Assembly (NCBI GenBank): GCA_945878515.1
Contig: CAMCTL010000044.1
Span: 1-21,609, forward strand
DNA: 21,609 bases
Direction of reading: 5' to 3'
Source of the DNA: Flavobacterium psychrophilum
GTDB lineage: Bacteria; Bacteroidota; Bacteroidia; Flavobacteriales; Flavobacteriaceae
Part shown: positions 6,318-14,640 of the stretch, one piece after another
Numbering within the stretch: position 1 is the stretch's first letter
How the letters are laid out: each line of letters starts with the position of its first letter
Translations under genes and position numbers: made by a program
Notes under the pieces: generated by a model
Told to the model about the DNA's origin: nothing
Database searches by the model: none
What the model saw: the letters and a program-made list of their open reading frames with translations, nothing else

Positions 6318-9300
6318 TTAACTATTTTCTACAATTTTTATCTCATCCTCACTTAATCGATACAACTCATAAACCATTAAATCTATCTCACGCTCCAACG
6401 CACTAGTATCTGCCTGTGGATTGGCTTTTTTGATATTATGAATTATTAGAGCAAGTTCACCAATTTTCTTTCTAAATATTTGATTATTTATTTTTATAGG
6501 TATAGATTTTAACAATCTTGAATTGAAACTAGGATATGATTTATTACTAGATTTAGGTGTTTGTTCAAAAACAAAAAACGTCATCAATTTTGAATTTAAA
6601 AGACCTAATAAAAATTCCAATGAAAATTTTTCTTCCTTTTGTATTATTACAGCTGCTATATTTTTAACAATAGCTTTTTGTTCAATTAGACAGGCAAATA
6701 TTTTTGGATTTATTATTTCTCTTATTACCAATTTTTTGGTATTAAAATATTTTATATCTCTAGGTTCTGCTAACCACTCACCATAATTTATAAATTCATT
6801 TTTTTCTTCATAAAAATATCTTTTAATACCTTGACTAATAAATGGAAAATAATTTATCCCTTTAGATTCAGAAGAAATAAATACATTATTATTAATTTCA
6901 AAATCTGTTTGTTTAGGTTTGCCTTTTCCAATTTGATAAACTTTAACGCCCATAACTTGATCAAACAATTCAATTAATTCCTTTGTATTTTCTTTATTAA
7001 TTATTGATTTAGAAATAGAAAATTGTTTTTCGATTTCAGGTATTTCATTAACATAATTTATGCCTCCAAGTGTTGCTTCAATTTTATTTCTATCAATTGC
7101 AGATACATCGGAAAATTCAAACTTTTTATCGTTTATTAAAGATTTTTTTAATTGAATTATTGCAGTTGGTAAATTAACCTCGTCAAAAATATTATCCCCT
7201 AATTTAATATTCCTTATTTCTGACGAACTTTCAGTTATTAATAATCTAACATCTCTAAAATATTCTTTTTCTAAATAACTATCAGAGGTAATATATGAAA
7301 AATACATGTTTTTTTGTAAAATATTTATTCCCCTTTCAATAAAAAATTTGTAAGTATCTATTTGACCAAATGATGTTTTGGGATACAAATTTTTATAAAC
7401 TTCCCTATTTTTAATATCTGCACCATAAGGCGGATTCCCAATCACCACATCAAAACCAATAAAATCACCAGCATCATTCAAAACTTCAGGAAATTCAAAA
7501 CGCCATTCAAAAGCGTTTTCATAAATCTTGTTACTTTTTATTGATTCAATATCGGTTTCTAATGTTTTTATATCTGCACTCAGCACATTTACTTTTTTGT
7601 TCCAGTCGGTTTGCTCTTTTTTACTGCGTTCAAAAAGTCCTACTTGTTGGGTATAGTTAAATAATTCGCCATTCAACTTTTCTAGTTTCAGCTTTTTAGG
7701 GTCGTTTACGGCTATTTCACTTCTAAAATTTCCTTTTATATCCGCAATCAACCGCTCCATTTCTCGCTTTTGTTCTTTGCTTTCGGCGTTTCGGTAGGTG
7801 GAAACAGCTAGTTTATAGCTTTCAATGTTCCATTTGCTTTGCTTTAAGGCTTTTTTTAAGTCGGTGTTTAAATCAAATCGAGAGATTAACGAGTTGCCAC
7901 ATTTAATATTTATATCAATATTTGGCAGGGTTTCCAGTTCCCCTCCTTCGGAGGGGTTAGGGGAGGTTTTGTAATACGCATTCTTCAACAACTCTATCCA
8001 CAAACGCAGTCGGCAAATTTTTACTGAGTTTGGGTTGATGTCTACACCAAAAAGGCAATTTTCTATGATGGTTTCTTTTTCCTTAAAAAGTGTTTCTTGT
8101 ATGCGTTGACTTTCTTTATTGTTTGGGTTGTAAGCAAACGGAATACCTTCGTCGTCCGAGATAATTAATTCGTCGTTTACAATTTCTACCGAATAATCAC
8201 GCAGTTTTTTACCTGTTGCATCTTGCAAAATTCCCAAATCGTGTTTGATAACAATAATTTCATTCAATGCAGAAACCAAGAAATGTCCGGAACCTACCGC
8301 AGGATCACAAATTTTTACAGCATTTACAATAGCATTGGCTTCTTTGGTATCTGTAATTTTATTATGAATGTCAATAATCGTTTCGCAATTCCAATCTTTT
8401 GTTTCGTTAAACTTTTGCACCACCGCACGGCGAATGGTTTCTTTGCACATATACATGGTGATAAAACCAGGTGTAAAAAACGAACCGTCTTTGTAACCGT
8501 TTATTTTTTCAAAAATCAATCCCAAAACAGAAGCATTGATTAACGTTTTATTGTCTTCTTGAATGTCTTCGCTACCTTCACTCGCAAAGTCATAAGCATC
8601 TAGAAAGGCAAAGAAATAATTTAGGGCATTTTTTGTGCCTTTTTCTTTTTTGCCTTGTCCATCTTTTATAACAGTTGAAGAGAGTAGGGGTAAAGCAATT
8701 TCATCTTCAAGCATTGAAATAAACAAAGTATCATGTTCTAAATCTGTTGGTTCAAAAAGCGAACTGTTGAGGTAAGGCACTTTGGCGTAAAGTGCAACCG
8801 CATCACCAATTCGGTCAGCAGGCTTTTTTGCTAAAACTTGAAAGAACAGTTTGTTTAGTTTGTCATAATCATTTATCAAAGTAGCATTTAAAAAAGCATA
8901 ACTTTTGTCTCCTTTGTGATAGGAAATAAGTTGCGCTTCTAGCAATTTTAAAAACAAAATTCTATTTACCCAAGTAATGGTAAGTTCCAATGCAACATTA
9001 AACAAGCGTTCTTCGTGTGTGTCGCCATATTGCTTTGGATTTTGCAAACGCGAAATTTTGTCTAAAGTATCAATTTGGATAATAGCGTTTTCAAGCAACG
9101 AACCATTGTTTCTGTTTGCTGTGCTGTGCCGTTGTATTAGTTTTTTGCCACCTTCTTTGGTTTCTGTTAAACCAATAATATGCAACAATTCGCCATAAAA
9201 GTTTTTGTCTAAACTATTACTGTCATTAGCAAAAGACAATTTAAGTAAGTGCTCTGGAGACAGTAATTTAAACAACGCAACAAGCGATTTGTCATCCTCT

Positions 9301-9950
9301 TTGTCTGCATTTCGAAGTGGTTTATCGTACTGTCTAAAATCGAAATATGTAAATTCTAAATCGTTTTTTATAGTTTCTAGAAAAGGTTTAGCAATATCTT
9401 TATAGAAGAAATCGGTTTTTATGCCAGAGAGTTGTTTGGCTTCAAATTCTTCAAATTGTTTTACAAAAGCTTTGTTTTGTGCAAAATATTTTTCAAATAA
9501 CTGTGCATCAAAAACAAACCACTCATAGATATTGGTAACAACAAGATGCTTAATTGCAAGGTTTTTGTGTGTAATTCGTTCGCGTAAAAAATACAAAACC
9601 AATTCTTGCAAGGCTTTACCATTAAGATTATTAACAGTAATCATTTCCGATTTATTAGTCGGACTTTTGGCTTCAATAATAACACCAACAGTTGTTTTTG
9701 CATCCTTACCGTTGTGAATTACTAAATCATTACGATTTTTAGTATTGATAAAGTGATTTGGGGAATAATAGGTGTTTTTAAGAAAATCACTCACAAGATT
9801 TTTGTGAAATTCTTCAGATTCTTTATCGTTACAACTATCTAAAACCTGAATAAGATTAGACTTAAAAATCTCAATAGCAGTTCTATTAGGTTTTATTTTT
9901 AAAAATGCTTTGTTCAAAGCTTTTCGAGGTTGAATCAGGTGATTACTCAT
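6318..9950 (-). CDS. Type IIG-like restriction-modification enzyme (Eco57I-type methylase)
   Basis: 1210 residues in one polypeptide. The N-terminus has a PD-(D/E)xK nuclease pattern: Asp75 in NDLVIH, then Glu93-Ala-Lys95 in GVIIEAK. A helical linker leads to a gamma-class adenine-N6 methyltransferase: SAM-binding motif I DPAVGSG (549-555), LFGVDINPNSVKICRLRLW (about 633-651), and catalytic motif IV NPPY (839-842). The region after about 900 (INYFPFISQGIKRYF, LEFLLGLLNSK, TPKSSNKSYPSF) fits a TaqI-like target-recognition domain. Cutting and methylation of the same site by one protein is expected for this class. It heads the operon, with a well-formed promoter at 9967-9997. A GC-rich palindrome inserted at 7940-7966 adds the segment SPNPSEGG near residue 663, between motifs I and IV. 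The frame is intact. Confidence 0.9.
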   Translation of the reverse strand: MSNHLIQPRKALNKAFLKIKPNRTAIEIFKSNLIQVLDSCNDKESEEFHKNLVSDFLKNTYYSPNHFINTKNRNDLVIHNGKDAKTTVGVIIEAKSPTNKSEMITVNNLNGKALQELVLYFLRERITHKNLAIKHLVVTNIYEWFVFDAQLFEKYFAQNKAFVKQFEEFEAKQLSGIKTDFFYKDIAKPFLETIKNDLEFTYFDFRQYDKPLRNADKEDDKSLVALFKLLSPEHLLKLSFANDSNSLDKNFYGELLHIIGLTETKEGGKKLIQRHSTANRNNGSLLENAIIQIDTLDKISRLQNPKQYGDTHEERLFNVALELTITWVNRILFLKLLEAQLISYHKGDKSYAFLNATLINDYDKLNKLFFQVLAKKPADRIGDAVALYAKVPYLNSSLFEPTDLEHDTLFISMLEDEIALPLLSSTVIKDGQGKKEKGTKNALNYFFAFLDAYDFASEGSEDIQEDNKTLINASVLGLIFEKINGYKDGSFFTPGFITMYMCKETIRRAVVQKFNETKDWNCETIIDIHNKITDTKEANAIVNAVKICDPAVGSGHFLVSALNEIIVIKHDLGILQDATGKKLRDYSVEIVNDELIISDDEGIPFAYNPNNKESQRIQETLFKEKETIIENCLFGVDINPNSVKICRLRLWIELLKNAYYKTSPNPSEGGELETLPNIDINIKCGNSLISRFDLNTDLKKALKQSKWNIESYKLAVSTYRNAESKEQKREMERLIADIKGNFRSEIAVNDPKKLKLEKLNGELFNYTQQVGLFERSKKEQTDWNKKVNVLSADIKTLETDIESIKSNKIYENAFEWRFEFPEVLNDAGDFIGFDVVIGNPPYGADIKNREVYKNLYPKTSFGQIDTYKFFIERGINILQKNMYFSYITSDSYLEKEYFRDVRLLITESSSEIRNIKLGDNIFDEVNLPTAIIQLKKSLINDKKFEFSDVSAIDRNKIEATLGGINYVNEIPEIEKQFSISKSIINKENTKELIELFDQVMGVKVYQIGKGKPKQTDFEINNNVFISSESKGINYFPFISQGIKRYFYEEKNEFINYGEWLAEPRDIKYFNTKKLVIREIINPKIFACLIEQKAIVKNIAAVIIQKEEKFSLEFLLGLLNSKLMTFFVFEQTPKSSNKSYPSFNSRLLKSIPIKINNQIFRKKIGELALIIHNIKKANPQADTSALEREIDLMVYELYRLSEDEIKIVENS
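7940..7966. repeat. GC-rich palindromic element inside the restriction enzyme gene
   Basis: CCCCTCC (7940-7946), TTC, GGAGGGG (7950-7956), then TTA and GGGGAGG (7960-7966): a 7-bp GC hairpin with a third related block, in otherwise AT-rich coding DNA. It keeps the frame and is translated as SPNPSEGGE between KNAYYKT and LETLPNIDINIKCGN. It looks like a small dispersed palindrome inserted in a tolerant loop. Confidence 0.6.
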
Positions 9951-10153
9951 AAAAAAATATTGTATTCAAACCTACTGAAAATAAATTGCTTTAACAATTT
10001 TTTTGTTGAGATATTTGCTATTGTAAAATAAACCCCTCTACTAATAAGACTACAAAAAAGCTGATTTCTCATACAGCTTCCTTCAAAATAAATTTAAAAA
10101 CTACAATGCCGATTTAATTGCTTGAAGGGCTGCTATAATATGTTAAGAATAAT
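9951..10153. other. Spacer between regulator and restriction operon
   Basis: 203 bp with no gene. It holds the operon promoter at 9967-9997. A 13-codon minus-strand tail, HIIAALQAIKSAL then stop (about 10093-10134), reads like the end of a lost gene, but it is too short to call. No clear terminator of the regulator gene is seen. Confidence 0.4.
9967..9997 (-). promoter_or_regulatory. Promoter of the restriction operon
   Basis: On the minus strand a TTG (9997-9995) lies 20 bp before TAGGTTTG (9974-9967), an exact TAnnTTTG -7 box, 16 bp before the ATG at 9950. The predicted leader is only about 10 nt. No TTGACAC operator overlaps it, so the HTH protein is not shown to control it directly. Confidence 0.65.
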
Positions 10154-10696
10154 TTATGGATTTATGAAATTGGTTCTTAAATTATTTATAAAATCAGTTT
10201 GGTCTTGCGGTTTGTTCATTTGCATTTGCAATTTTATTTTGGCTTGATGGTGCAAACCGTTGGCTTCGATCTTGCGCAACGAAGCGGTTTTCATTACGGC
10301 AATCCAACTTTTTTCTAAAGTGTTTGCGGCAGTATTTTTTTCTTCCAATTCAGTAAGAAATTCCAATAGATGAATGTTGTATTTATAATTGGTTTGTAAA
10401 TTTTCTAACTTTTTTTGCAAAACCGTTTGTTTGAAGGCTATCTCTTTTTGGTGTTTCTCCAAAATTTCAGCTGCTTTTTGAAGTTGTTCTGCTTCCAGGG
10501 GCAAAGACTTGCTGGATTGCGCATTATAATTTAAAAAAAACAGTTCCATTTCTGCCAATTTAACCAAGGCGTGTGTGGGCAAATCTCGTTTGCCTTGCTC
10601 ATACATTGTAAGTTGACTTCTGTGTATTTGCAAATAATGAGCCATTTCAAATTGAGATAGGCCCAAATTTATCCTTAACGCATTTAGATTTTTCAT
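10154..10696 (-). CDS. HTH transcriptional regulator of the island
   Basis: 180 residues from the ATG at 10696. An upstream in-frame start at 10771 exists, but the -7 box at 10719-10712 and the operators lie inside that extension, so it is rejected. Residues about 1-55 are an XRE-like helix-turn-helix: MKNLNALRINLGLSQFEMAH, YLQIHRSQLTMYEQGKRDLP. The rest is helical and charged (AAEILEKHQKEIAFKQTVLQ, KKLENLQTNYKY), probably a coiled-coil dimerisation region. It is preceded by two palindromes and two half-sites with the TTGACAC core, strongly suggesting autorepression. It lies 203 bp upstream of the restriction operon on the same strand, so it may read through or act as its controller protein, though it is longer than classical C proteins. 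Confidence 0.75.
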   Translation of the reverse strand: MKNLNALRINLGLSQFEMAHYLQIHRSQLTMYEQGKRDLPTHALVKLAEMELFFLNYNAQSSKSLPLEAEQLQKAAEILEKHQKEIAFKQTVLQKKLENLQTNYKYNIHLLEFLTELEEKNTAANTLEKSWIAVMKTASLRKIEANGLHHQAKIKLQMQMNKPQDQTDFINNLRTNFINP

Positions 10697-10697
10697 C

Positions 10698-10814
10698 GTG
10701 TCAATTTTTTTCAAAAATATAAATTTGACACAAGTTAGTGTCAAAATATTTTCATAATTTTTTTTTGACACATTGTTGTGTCAATATTTTAAAAAAAATA
10801 TTTTTTTGACACAA
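10698..10814 (-). promoter_or_regulatory. Promoter and multi-site operator of the HTH regulator gene
   Basis: Reading towards the gene: half-site TTGACACAA (plus-strand 10806-10814); palindrome TTGACACA-N4-TGTGTCAA (10765-10784); palindrome TTTGACAC-N6-GTGTCAAA (10724-10745); -7 box TATTTTTG (minus, 10719-10712); half-site GTGTCAA (10698-10704) one base before the ATG. The inner palindrome covers the -33 TTTG (10745-10742, 22-bp spacing), so a bound dimer would block polymerase. That the downstream HTH protein is the ligand is inference. Confidence 0.75.
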
Positions 10815-10926
10815 ATTTTAACAGGTATATTGCTTAACTTCAAAATATTACTATTTGCTGATGTCAATAAAATGGGAGAACTTTGAGTTCAATAATAGGG
10901 GAGCTATCAGCATTAATTATTTAATA

Positions 10927-12321
10927 TTACTTTCCAATACAGAAATTAGCAAAAATATTTCCCAACAATTCATCATTTGTAACTTGACCTGTAATCATAC
11001 CAAAATGATACAAAGCTTCTCGAATATCGAGTGCCATCAAGTCGCTGGACAAATTGGTTTCCAGTCCAAATTTCACCTTTTGGATTTCGTCTAAAGCTTT
11101 TAATAAAGAGTCGTAATGTCTTGTATTGGTGACAATTGTTTCATTATTTCGCAATGCGCCAGTATTTACAAACGAAAGGAGTTGGTTTTTAAGTTGGTCT
11201 ATGCCGATATTATTTTTTGCGGAGATTAAGTTCAGATTGTAGATTTCAGATTTCAGATTGTCAGCTTCCTTTTCAGAAAGCAAATCTGATTTGTTTCCAA
11301 CAACAATTAAGGGCTTTAAAGGAAATTGATTTTTGATTTTCTCAATTTCTATTTGGTTCATCTGCAAACTGCCATCTGCCGTCTGCAAACTGCTATCCAA
11401 TAGATAAATCACAACCTGCGCTTGCTCTATTTTTTCGAAAGTTTTACGAATGCCAATGCTTTCAATATGATCTTCAGTTTCCCGAATTCCGGCGGTATCA
11501 ATGAACCGAAAACCGATGCCACCAATGACCAATTCGTCTTCAATGGTGTCTCTGGTTGTTCCTGCAATGTGCGAAACGATAGCGCGTTCTTCGTTCAATA
11601 GCGCGTTCAAAAGCGTTGATTTCCCAACATTAGGTTCGCCTACAATAGCCACAGGAATTCCGTTTTTGATGACATTTCCAACGGCAAAAGAATCAATCAA
11701 GCGTTTCAAAACAAATTCAATTCGGTTTAATAATTCGTGAAATTGAGTTCTGTCTGCAAAGGCTACATCTTCTTCTGCAAAGTCCAGTTCGAGCTCGATA
11801 AGGGAAGCGAAATTTAATAATTCTTCACGCAGTTTGGCAATTTCGTTCGAGAAACCACCACGCATTTGTTGCATTGCAATTTGGTGCGAAGCTTCGTTGT
11901 CTGACGAAATCAAATCGGCAACGGCTTCGGCTTGCGATAAATCAAGTTTGCCGTTTAGAAAAGCACGTAAAGTAAATTCCCCAGGATCAGCCATTCGGCA
12001 ACCTTTTCGGAGCAACAATTGGATAATTTGTTGCTGAATGTAAGTAGAACCGTGACAAGAAATCTCGATAGTATTTTCGCCAGTATAAGAATGAGGCCCT
12101 TTGAAAATGGAAACCAACACCTCGTCTAGCGTTTTTTGATTGTCAATTATGTGACCCAAATGCAAAGTGTGGGATTTTTGTTTATTTAAATCTTTTCCCT
12201 TTATGGATTGAAAAACGGTATTTCCAATAGTAATGGCTTCTTCGCCAGAAACCCGAATGATGGCTATGGCTCCAGCTCCTGATGGCGTGGCAAGTGCCAC
12301 TATAGAATCGTTGTGTAACAT
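10927..12321 (-). CDS. mnmE: tRNA uridine-34 carboxymethylaminomethyl modification GTPase MnmE
   Basis: 464 residues from the ATG at 12321. A TTG seven codons earlier overlaps the -7 box, so it is not used. With MnmG this GTPase modifies U34 in the wobble position of several tRNAs. The N-terminal folate-binding domain starts DSIVALATPSGAGAIAIIRV; the G domain has G1 GEPNVGKST (228-236), GTTRDT (254-259), DTAG (275-278), NKSD (343-346) and SAK (367-369); the C-terminus ends FCIGK with the conserved cysteine. The G domain contains two stretches encoded by short-repeat DNA (11361-11393 and 11231-11264) that look like tolerated insertions. It is single copy, core genome, and marks the right border of the island. 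Confidence 0.96.
   Translation of the reverse strand: MLHNDSIVALATPSGAGAIAIIRVSGEEAITIGNTVFQSIKGKDLNKQKSHTLHLGHIIDNQKTLDEVLVSIFKGPHSYTGENTIEISCHGSTYIQQQIIQLLLRKGCRMADPGEFTLRAFLNGKLDLSQAEAVADLISSDNEASHQIAMQQMRGGFSNEIAKLREELLNFASLIELELDFAEEDVAFADRTQFHELLNRIEFVLKRLIDSFAVGNVIKNGIPVAIVGEPNVGKSTLLNALLNEERAIVSHIAGTTRDTIEDELVIGGIGFRFIDTAGIRETEDHIESIGIRKTFEKIEQAQVVIYLLDSSLQTADGSLQMNQIEIEKIKNQFPLKPLIVVGNKSDLLSEKEADNLKSEIYNLNLISAKNNIGIDQLKNQLLSFVNTGALRNNETIVTNTRHYDSLLKALDEIQKVKFGLETNLSSDLMALDIREALYHFGMITGQVTNDELLGNIFANFCIGK
11231..11264. repeat. TTCAGATT short repeats inside mnmE
   Basis: TTCAGATT occurs at 11231-11238, 11245-11252 and 11252-11259 with related sequence between. On the coding strand this gives DNLKSEIYNLN just before the SAK motif. 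The reading frame is kept. Confidence 0.55.
11361..11393. repeat. TCTGCAAACTGC direct repeat inside mnmE
   Basis: TCTGCAAACTGC is repeated exactly at 11361-11372 and 11382-11393 around CATCTGCCG. It is translated as SLQTADGSLQM after the strand VVIYLLD in the G domain, between the DTAG and NKSD motifs, with the frame intact. Confidence 0.6.
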
Positions 12322-12339
12322 AGTATTTCGTATTGGGGG

Positions 12340-12347
12340 CAAAGGTA
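12340..12347 (-). promoter_or_regulatory. -7 box (TACCTTTG) of mnmE
   Basis: TACCTTTG on the minus strand matches TAnnTTTG and ends 18 bp before the ATG at 12321. It overlaps the upstream TTG codon at 12342-12340, which supports the ATG as the start. No clear -33 TTG is visible. Confidence 0.6.
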
Positions 12348-12619
12348 CTAAATCTGAGGAATTTTCTATTTTAAAATAGGTGAAAGCAATTTTGTCGTTA
12401 AAATATACAGACGATGATTAGATTTATTTTAGAAATAGCCAGTTGGGTTTAATTATTCAAAAGTGTCTCTTCGATTTTGATTGGTAAGGTTCTCGATACA
12501 ATTTTTAAAGCAAGACCTTTTTTTATTTAATCAATCTTTATTTGGCTTTAAAAATCACTTGAACTGACGACTAGTAATCAATTGATCCTCTTATTTATAT
12601 TAATCGGTCTCTTCTAGCG

Positions 12620-12655
12620 ATTTTTATAGTAATGCGACAGCTTTGCTATAAAAAT
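12620..12655. repeat. Hairpin in the mnmE/mutS-like intergenic region
   Basis: Arms ATTTTTATAG (12620-12629) and CTATAAAAAT (12646-12655) pair perfectly around 16 nt. No T-run follows on either strand, so it is not a standard terminator. Confidence 0.5.
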
Positions 12656-12693
12656 AGTATCGAGAAGTCTTTATTATTATACCCTGCAATCCC

Positions 12694-12701
12694 TATATTT
12701 G
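12694..12701 (+). promoter_or_regulatory. -7 box (TATATTTG) of the MutS-like gene
   Basis: Exact TAnnTTTG match 19 bp before the ATG at 12721. No good -33 TTG is seen at the expected spacing. Confidence 0.5.
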
Positions 12702-12720
12702 TATATTATTATTATAAAAA

Positions 12721-14493
12721 ATGGAAATATATAAATCTAGAAGCGGCAACTATTCACAGAAATTAATTAAAACCAAAACCAAATACAATACCATCAGTTT
12801 GCTTCGATTGTTGAGTATTGTTCTTTTTTTAGTTTTTGGTTTTTATCACATCAAGGAAAGCAACTATGCGTTTTTGTCTCTTTCCATCTTTTTTCTGATA
12901 GCTTTTATAGTATTGATGCGGTTTCATACCAAGTTGCAATTTCAAATAAAAATTCAAGAAGCGCTCATTGCTATCAATACCGACGAAATCGACTATCTCG
13001 AAAACAACAAAATTCCATTTGAAAACGGCGAAGAGTTTATCAATTTTCAGCATCCTTATGGGTATGATTTGGATATTTTTGGACATCATTCCTTGTTTCA
13101 AAATTGCAATAGAACGGCCACTTTTATTGGAAAAAAAACATTAGCCCATCAGTGTTTAACGCTTTTGGACAATGAACAAATCATTAGCAATCAAGAAGCT
13201 GTAAAAGAACTATCTGAAAAACTAGATTGGCGACAAGATTTCTTGGCTTTCGCCAAAATTAGTCAAGATAGCAAACAAGCTTACGAATCCTTATTGAAAT
13301 GGAGTACATTCAACAGTAAGCCATTATCGAAAGGAAGTGTATGGATTTCGATACTTTCGCCAGTGCTTTTTTTGGCTTTTGCAATACTTTATTGGATTAC
13401 TTCAAATGCAATTTTTCTAAAAGTATTGAGCTTTATTTTCATGTTTAATTTGGCTTTTTTAGGCCGATTTGTGAAAAGAATTCAACTGGAAATCGCTCAT
13501 TCTTCTAATATCGACAAACTCATTTCAAACTATGGATTATTGCTTCAAAAAATTGAAAAAGAAAACTTTACTTCTGAAAAATTAATCCGTTTGCAAAAGC
13601 AATTATTTTATAATAACGAAAATGCAAGTGTGCATCTCAAGCGCCTGGCAGCCTTATTTTCGAGTATGGATACCATTCAAAATTTAGTAACTGCTACTTT
13701 ATTCAACGGAACTTTTTTATACAATTTACACACTTTAAAGTCTTTGATTGAATGGAAAAACCAACACGCAGCCGCACTAGAAGATTGGTTAAAAGTAATC
13801 GGCGAATTCGAAATGCTGAATAGTATAGCCAATGTATTCTACAATAATCCCGACTTTGTTTTCCCTGAATTGAATACCAATTACGAAATTTCGTTCTCGA
13901 ATTTAAGTCATCCTTTGCTTTCTAATAAAAATAGGGTAGGGAATGATATCGATTTTCAACCCCAATCGTTTATGATTTTGACGGGGTCGAATATGTCTGG
14001 CAAAAGTACTTTTCTAAGAAGTTTAGGAATCAATATGGTTTTGGCTGGAATGGGAAGTGCGGTTTGTGCGACTAAAGCAAATGTGCATCCGATGCCCGTC
14101 TTGGTTTCGATGCGACTGTCCGATTCTTTATCGGATAGCGAGTCCTATTTCTTTGCCGAAATTAAAAGATTGAAGCAAATCATGGACGAACTGGATCATA
14201 AACCAGCTTTTGTTTTATTGGATGAAATTCTAAGAGGCACCAATTCCGACGATAAACGAAATGGGACTATCGAAGTAATCAAAAAAGTGATTGCTAAAAA
14301 AGCCATAGGTGCTATTGCTACTCACGATATTGAAGTTTGTTTGACTACAAATGAGTTCCCAGAAAACTTAATCAACAAATGTTTTGAAGTCGAAATAGTC
14401 AACAATGACCTGCATTTTGACTTCGTTCTTCGTGATGGAATTTGCAAAAACAAAAGCGCTACTTTCTTGATGAAGAAAATTGGGGTTATTTAA
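12721..14493 (+). CDS. Membrane-anchored MutS-related ATPase
   Basis: 590 residues. Two hydrophobic hairpins (about 25-67 and 206-249) predict four membrane segments, unlike true MutS. The C-terminal third is the MutS core and ATPase: Walker A GSNMSGKST (422-430), the SMRLSDSLSDSESYFFAEI region, Walker B FVLLDEILRGTNS with Asp501-Glu502, and the THD switch near 540. The mismatch-recognition (Phe-x-Glu) domain and connector are absent, so it should not repair mismatches in the MutS manner. Membrane-bound MutS-like proteins of about 600 residues are common in Bacteroidota; their role is not established. It is monocistronic, divergent from mnmE. Confidence 0.87.
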   Translation: MEIYKSRSGNYSQKLIKTKTKYNTISLLRLLSIVLFLVFGFYHIKESNYAFLSLSIFFLIAFIVLMRFHTKLQFQIKIQEALIAINTDEIDYLENNKIPFENGEEFINFQHPYGYDLDIFGHHSLFQNCNRTATFIGKKTLAHQCLTLLDNEQIISNQEAVKELSEKLDWRQDFLAFAKISQDSKQAYESLLKWSTFNSKPLSKGSVWISILSPVLFLAFAILYWITSNAIFLKVLSFIFMFNLAFLGRFVKRIQLEIAHSSNIDKLISNYGLLLQKIEKENFTSEKLIRLQKQLFYNNENASVHLKRLAALFSSMDTIQNLVTATLFNGTFLYNLHTLKSLIEWKNQHAAALEDWLKVIGEFEMLNSIANVFYNNPDFVFPELNTNYEISFSNLSHPLLSNKNRVGNDIDFQPQSFMILTGSNMSGKSTFLRSLGINMVLAGMGSAVCATKANVHPMPVLVSMRLSDSLSDSESYFFAEIKRLKQIMDELDHKPAFVLLDEILRGTNSDDKRNGTIEVIKKVIAKKAIGAIATHDIEVCLTTNEFPENLINKCFEVEIVNNDLHFDFVLRDGICKNKSATFLMKKIGVI

Positions 14494-14579
14494 AGTCTTG
14501 TAACCTCTAAACTCTTGAACAATTTTAAACTTTAAACCTTTTGCGCTATTAATTTTATCATAAACAACTCATAAATAGG

Positions 14580-14610
14580 TTTGATATTTTGCTTTTAATG
14601 CTTATCTTTA
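14580..14610 (+). promoter_or_regulatory. Promoter of the universal stress protein gene
   Basis: TTTG (14580-14583), a 19-bp spacer and TATCTTTA (14603-14610) match the Bacteroidota TTTG/TAnnTTTG promoter with one mismatch, 30 bp before the ATG at 14641. Confidence 0.6.
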
Positions 14611-14640
14611 AGGAATAAAAATCAATTAAACTTCATTACA

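Larger units (their letters stand above)
12348..12720. other. Intergenic region between divergent mnmE and the MutS-like gene
   Basis: No gene is seen. Inside are a hairpin with 10-bp arms (12620-12629 and 12646-12655) and a separate 10-bp inverted repeat TTCTCGATAC/GTATCGAGAA (12490-12499 and 12657-12666). The right end has the promoter of the MutS-like gene: TATATTTG at 12694-12701, 19 bp before the ATG. Confidence 0.55.

Noticed and set aside
10697..10771. Longer start for the HTH regulator (205 residues)
   Set aside because: The extension covers the -7 box and operator palindromes; the ATG at 10696 starts exactly at the HTH domain.
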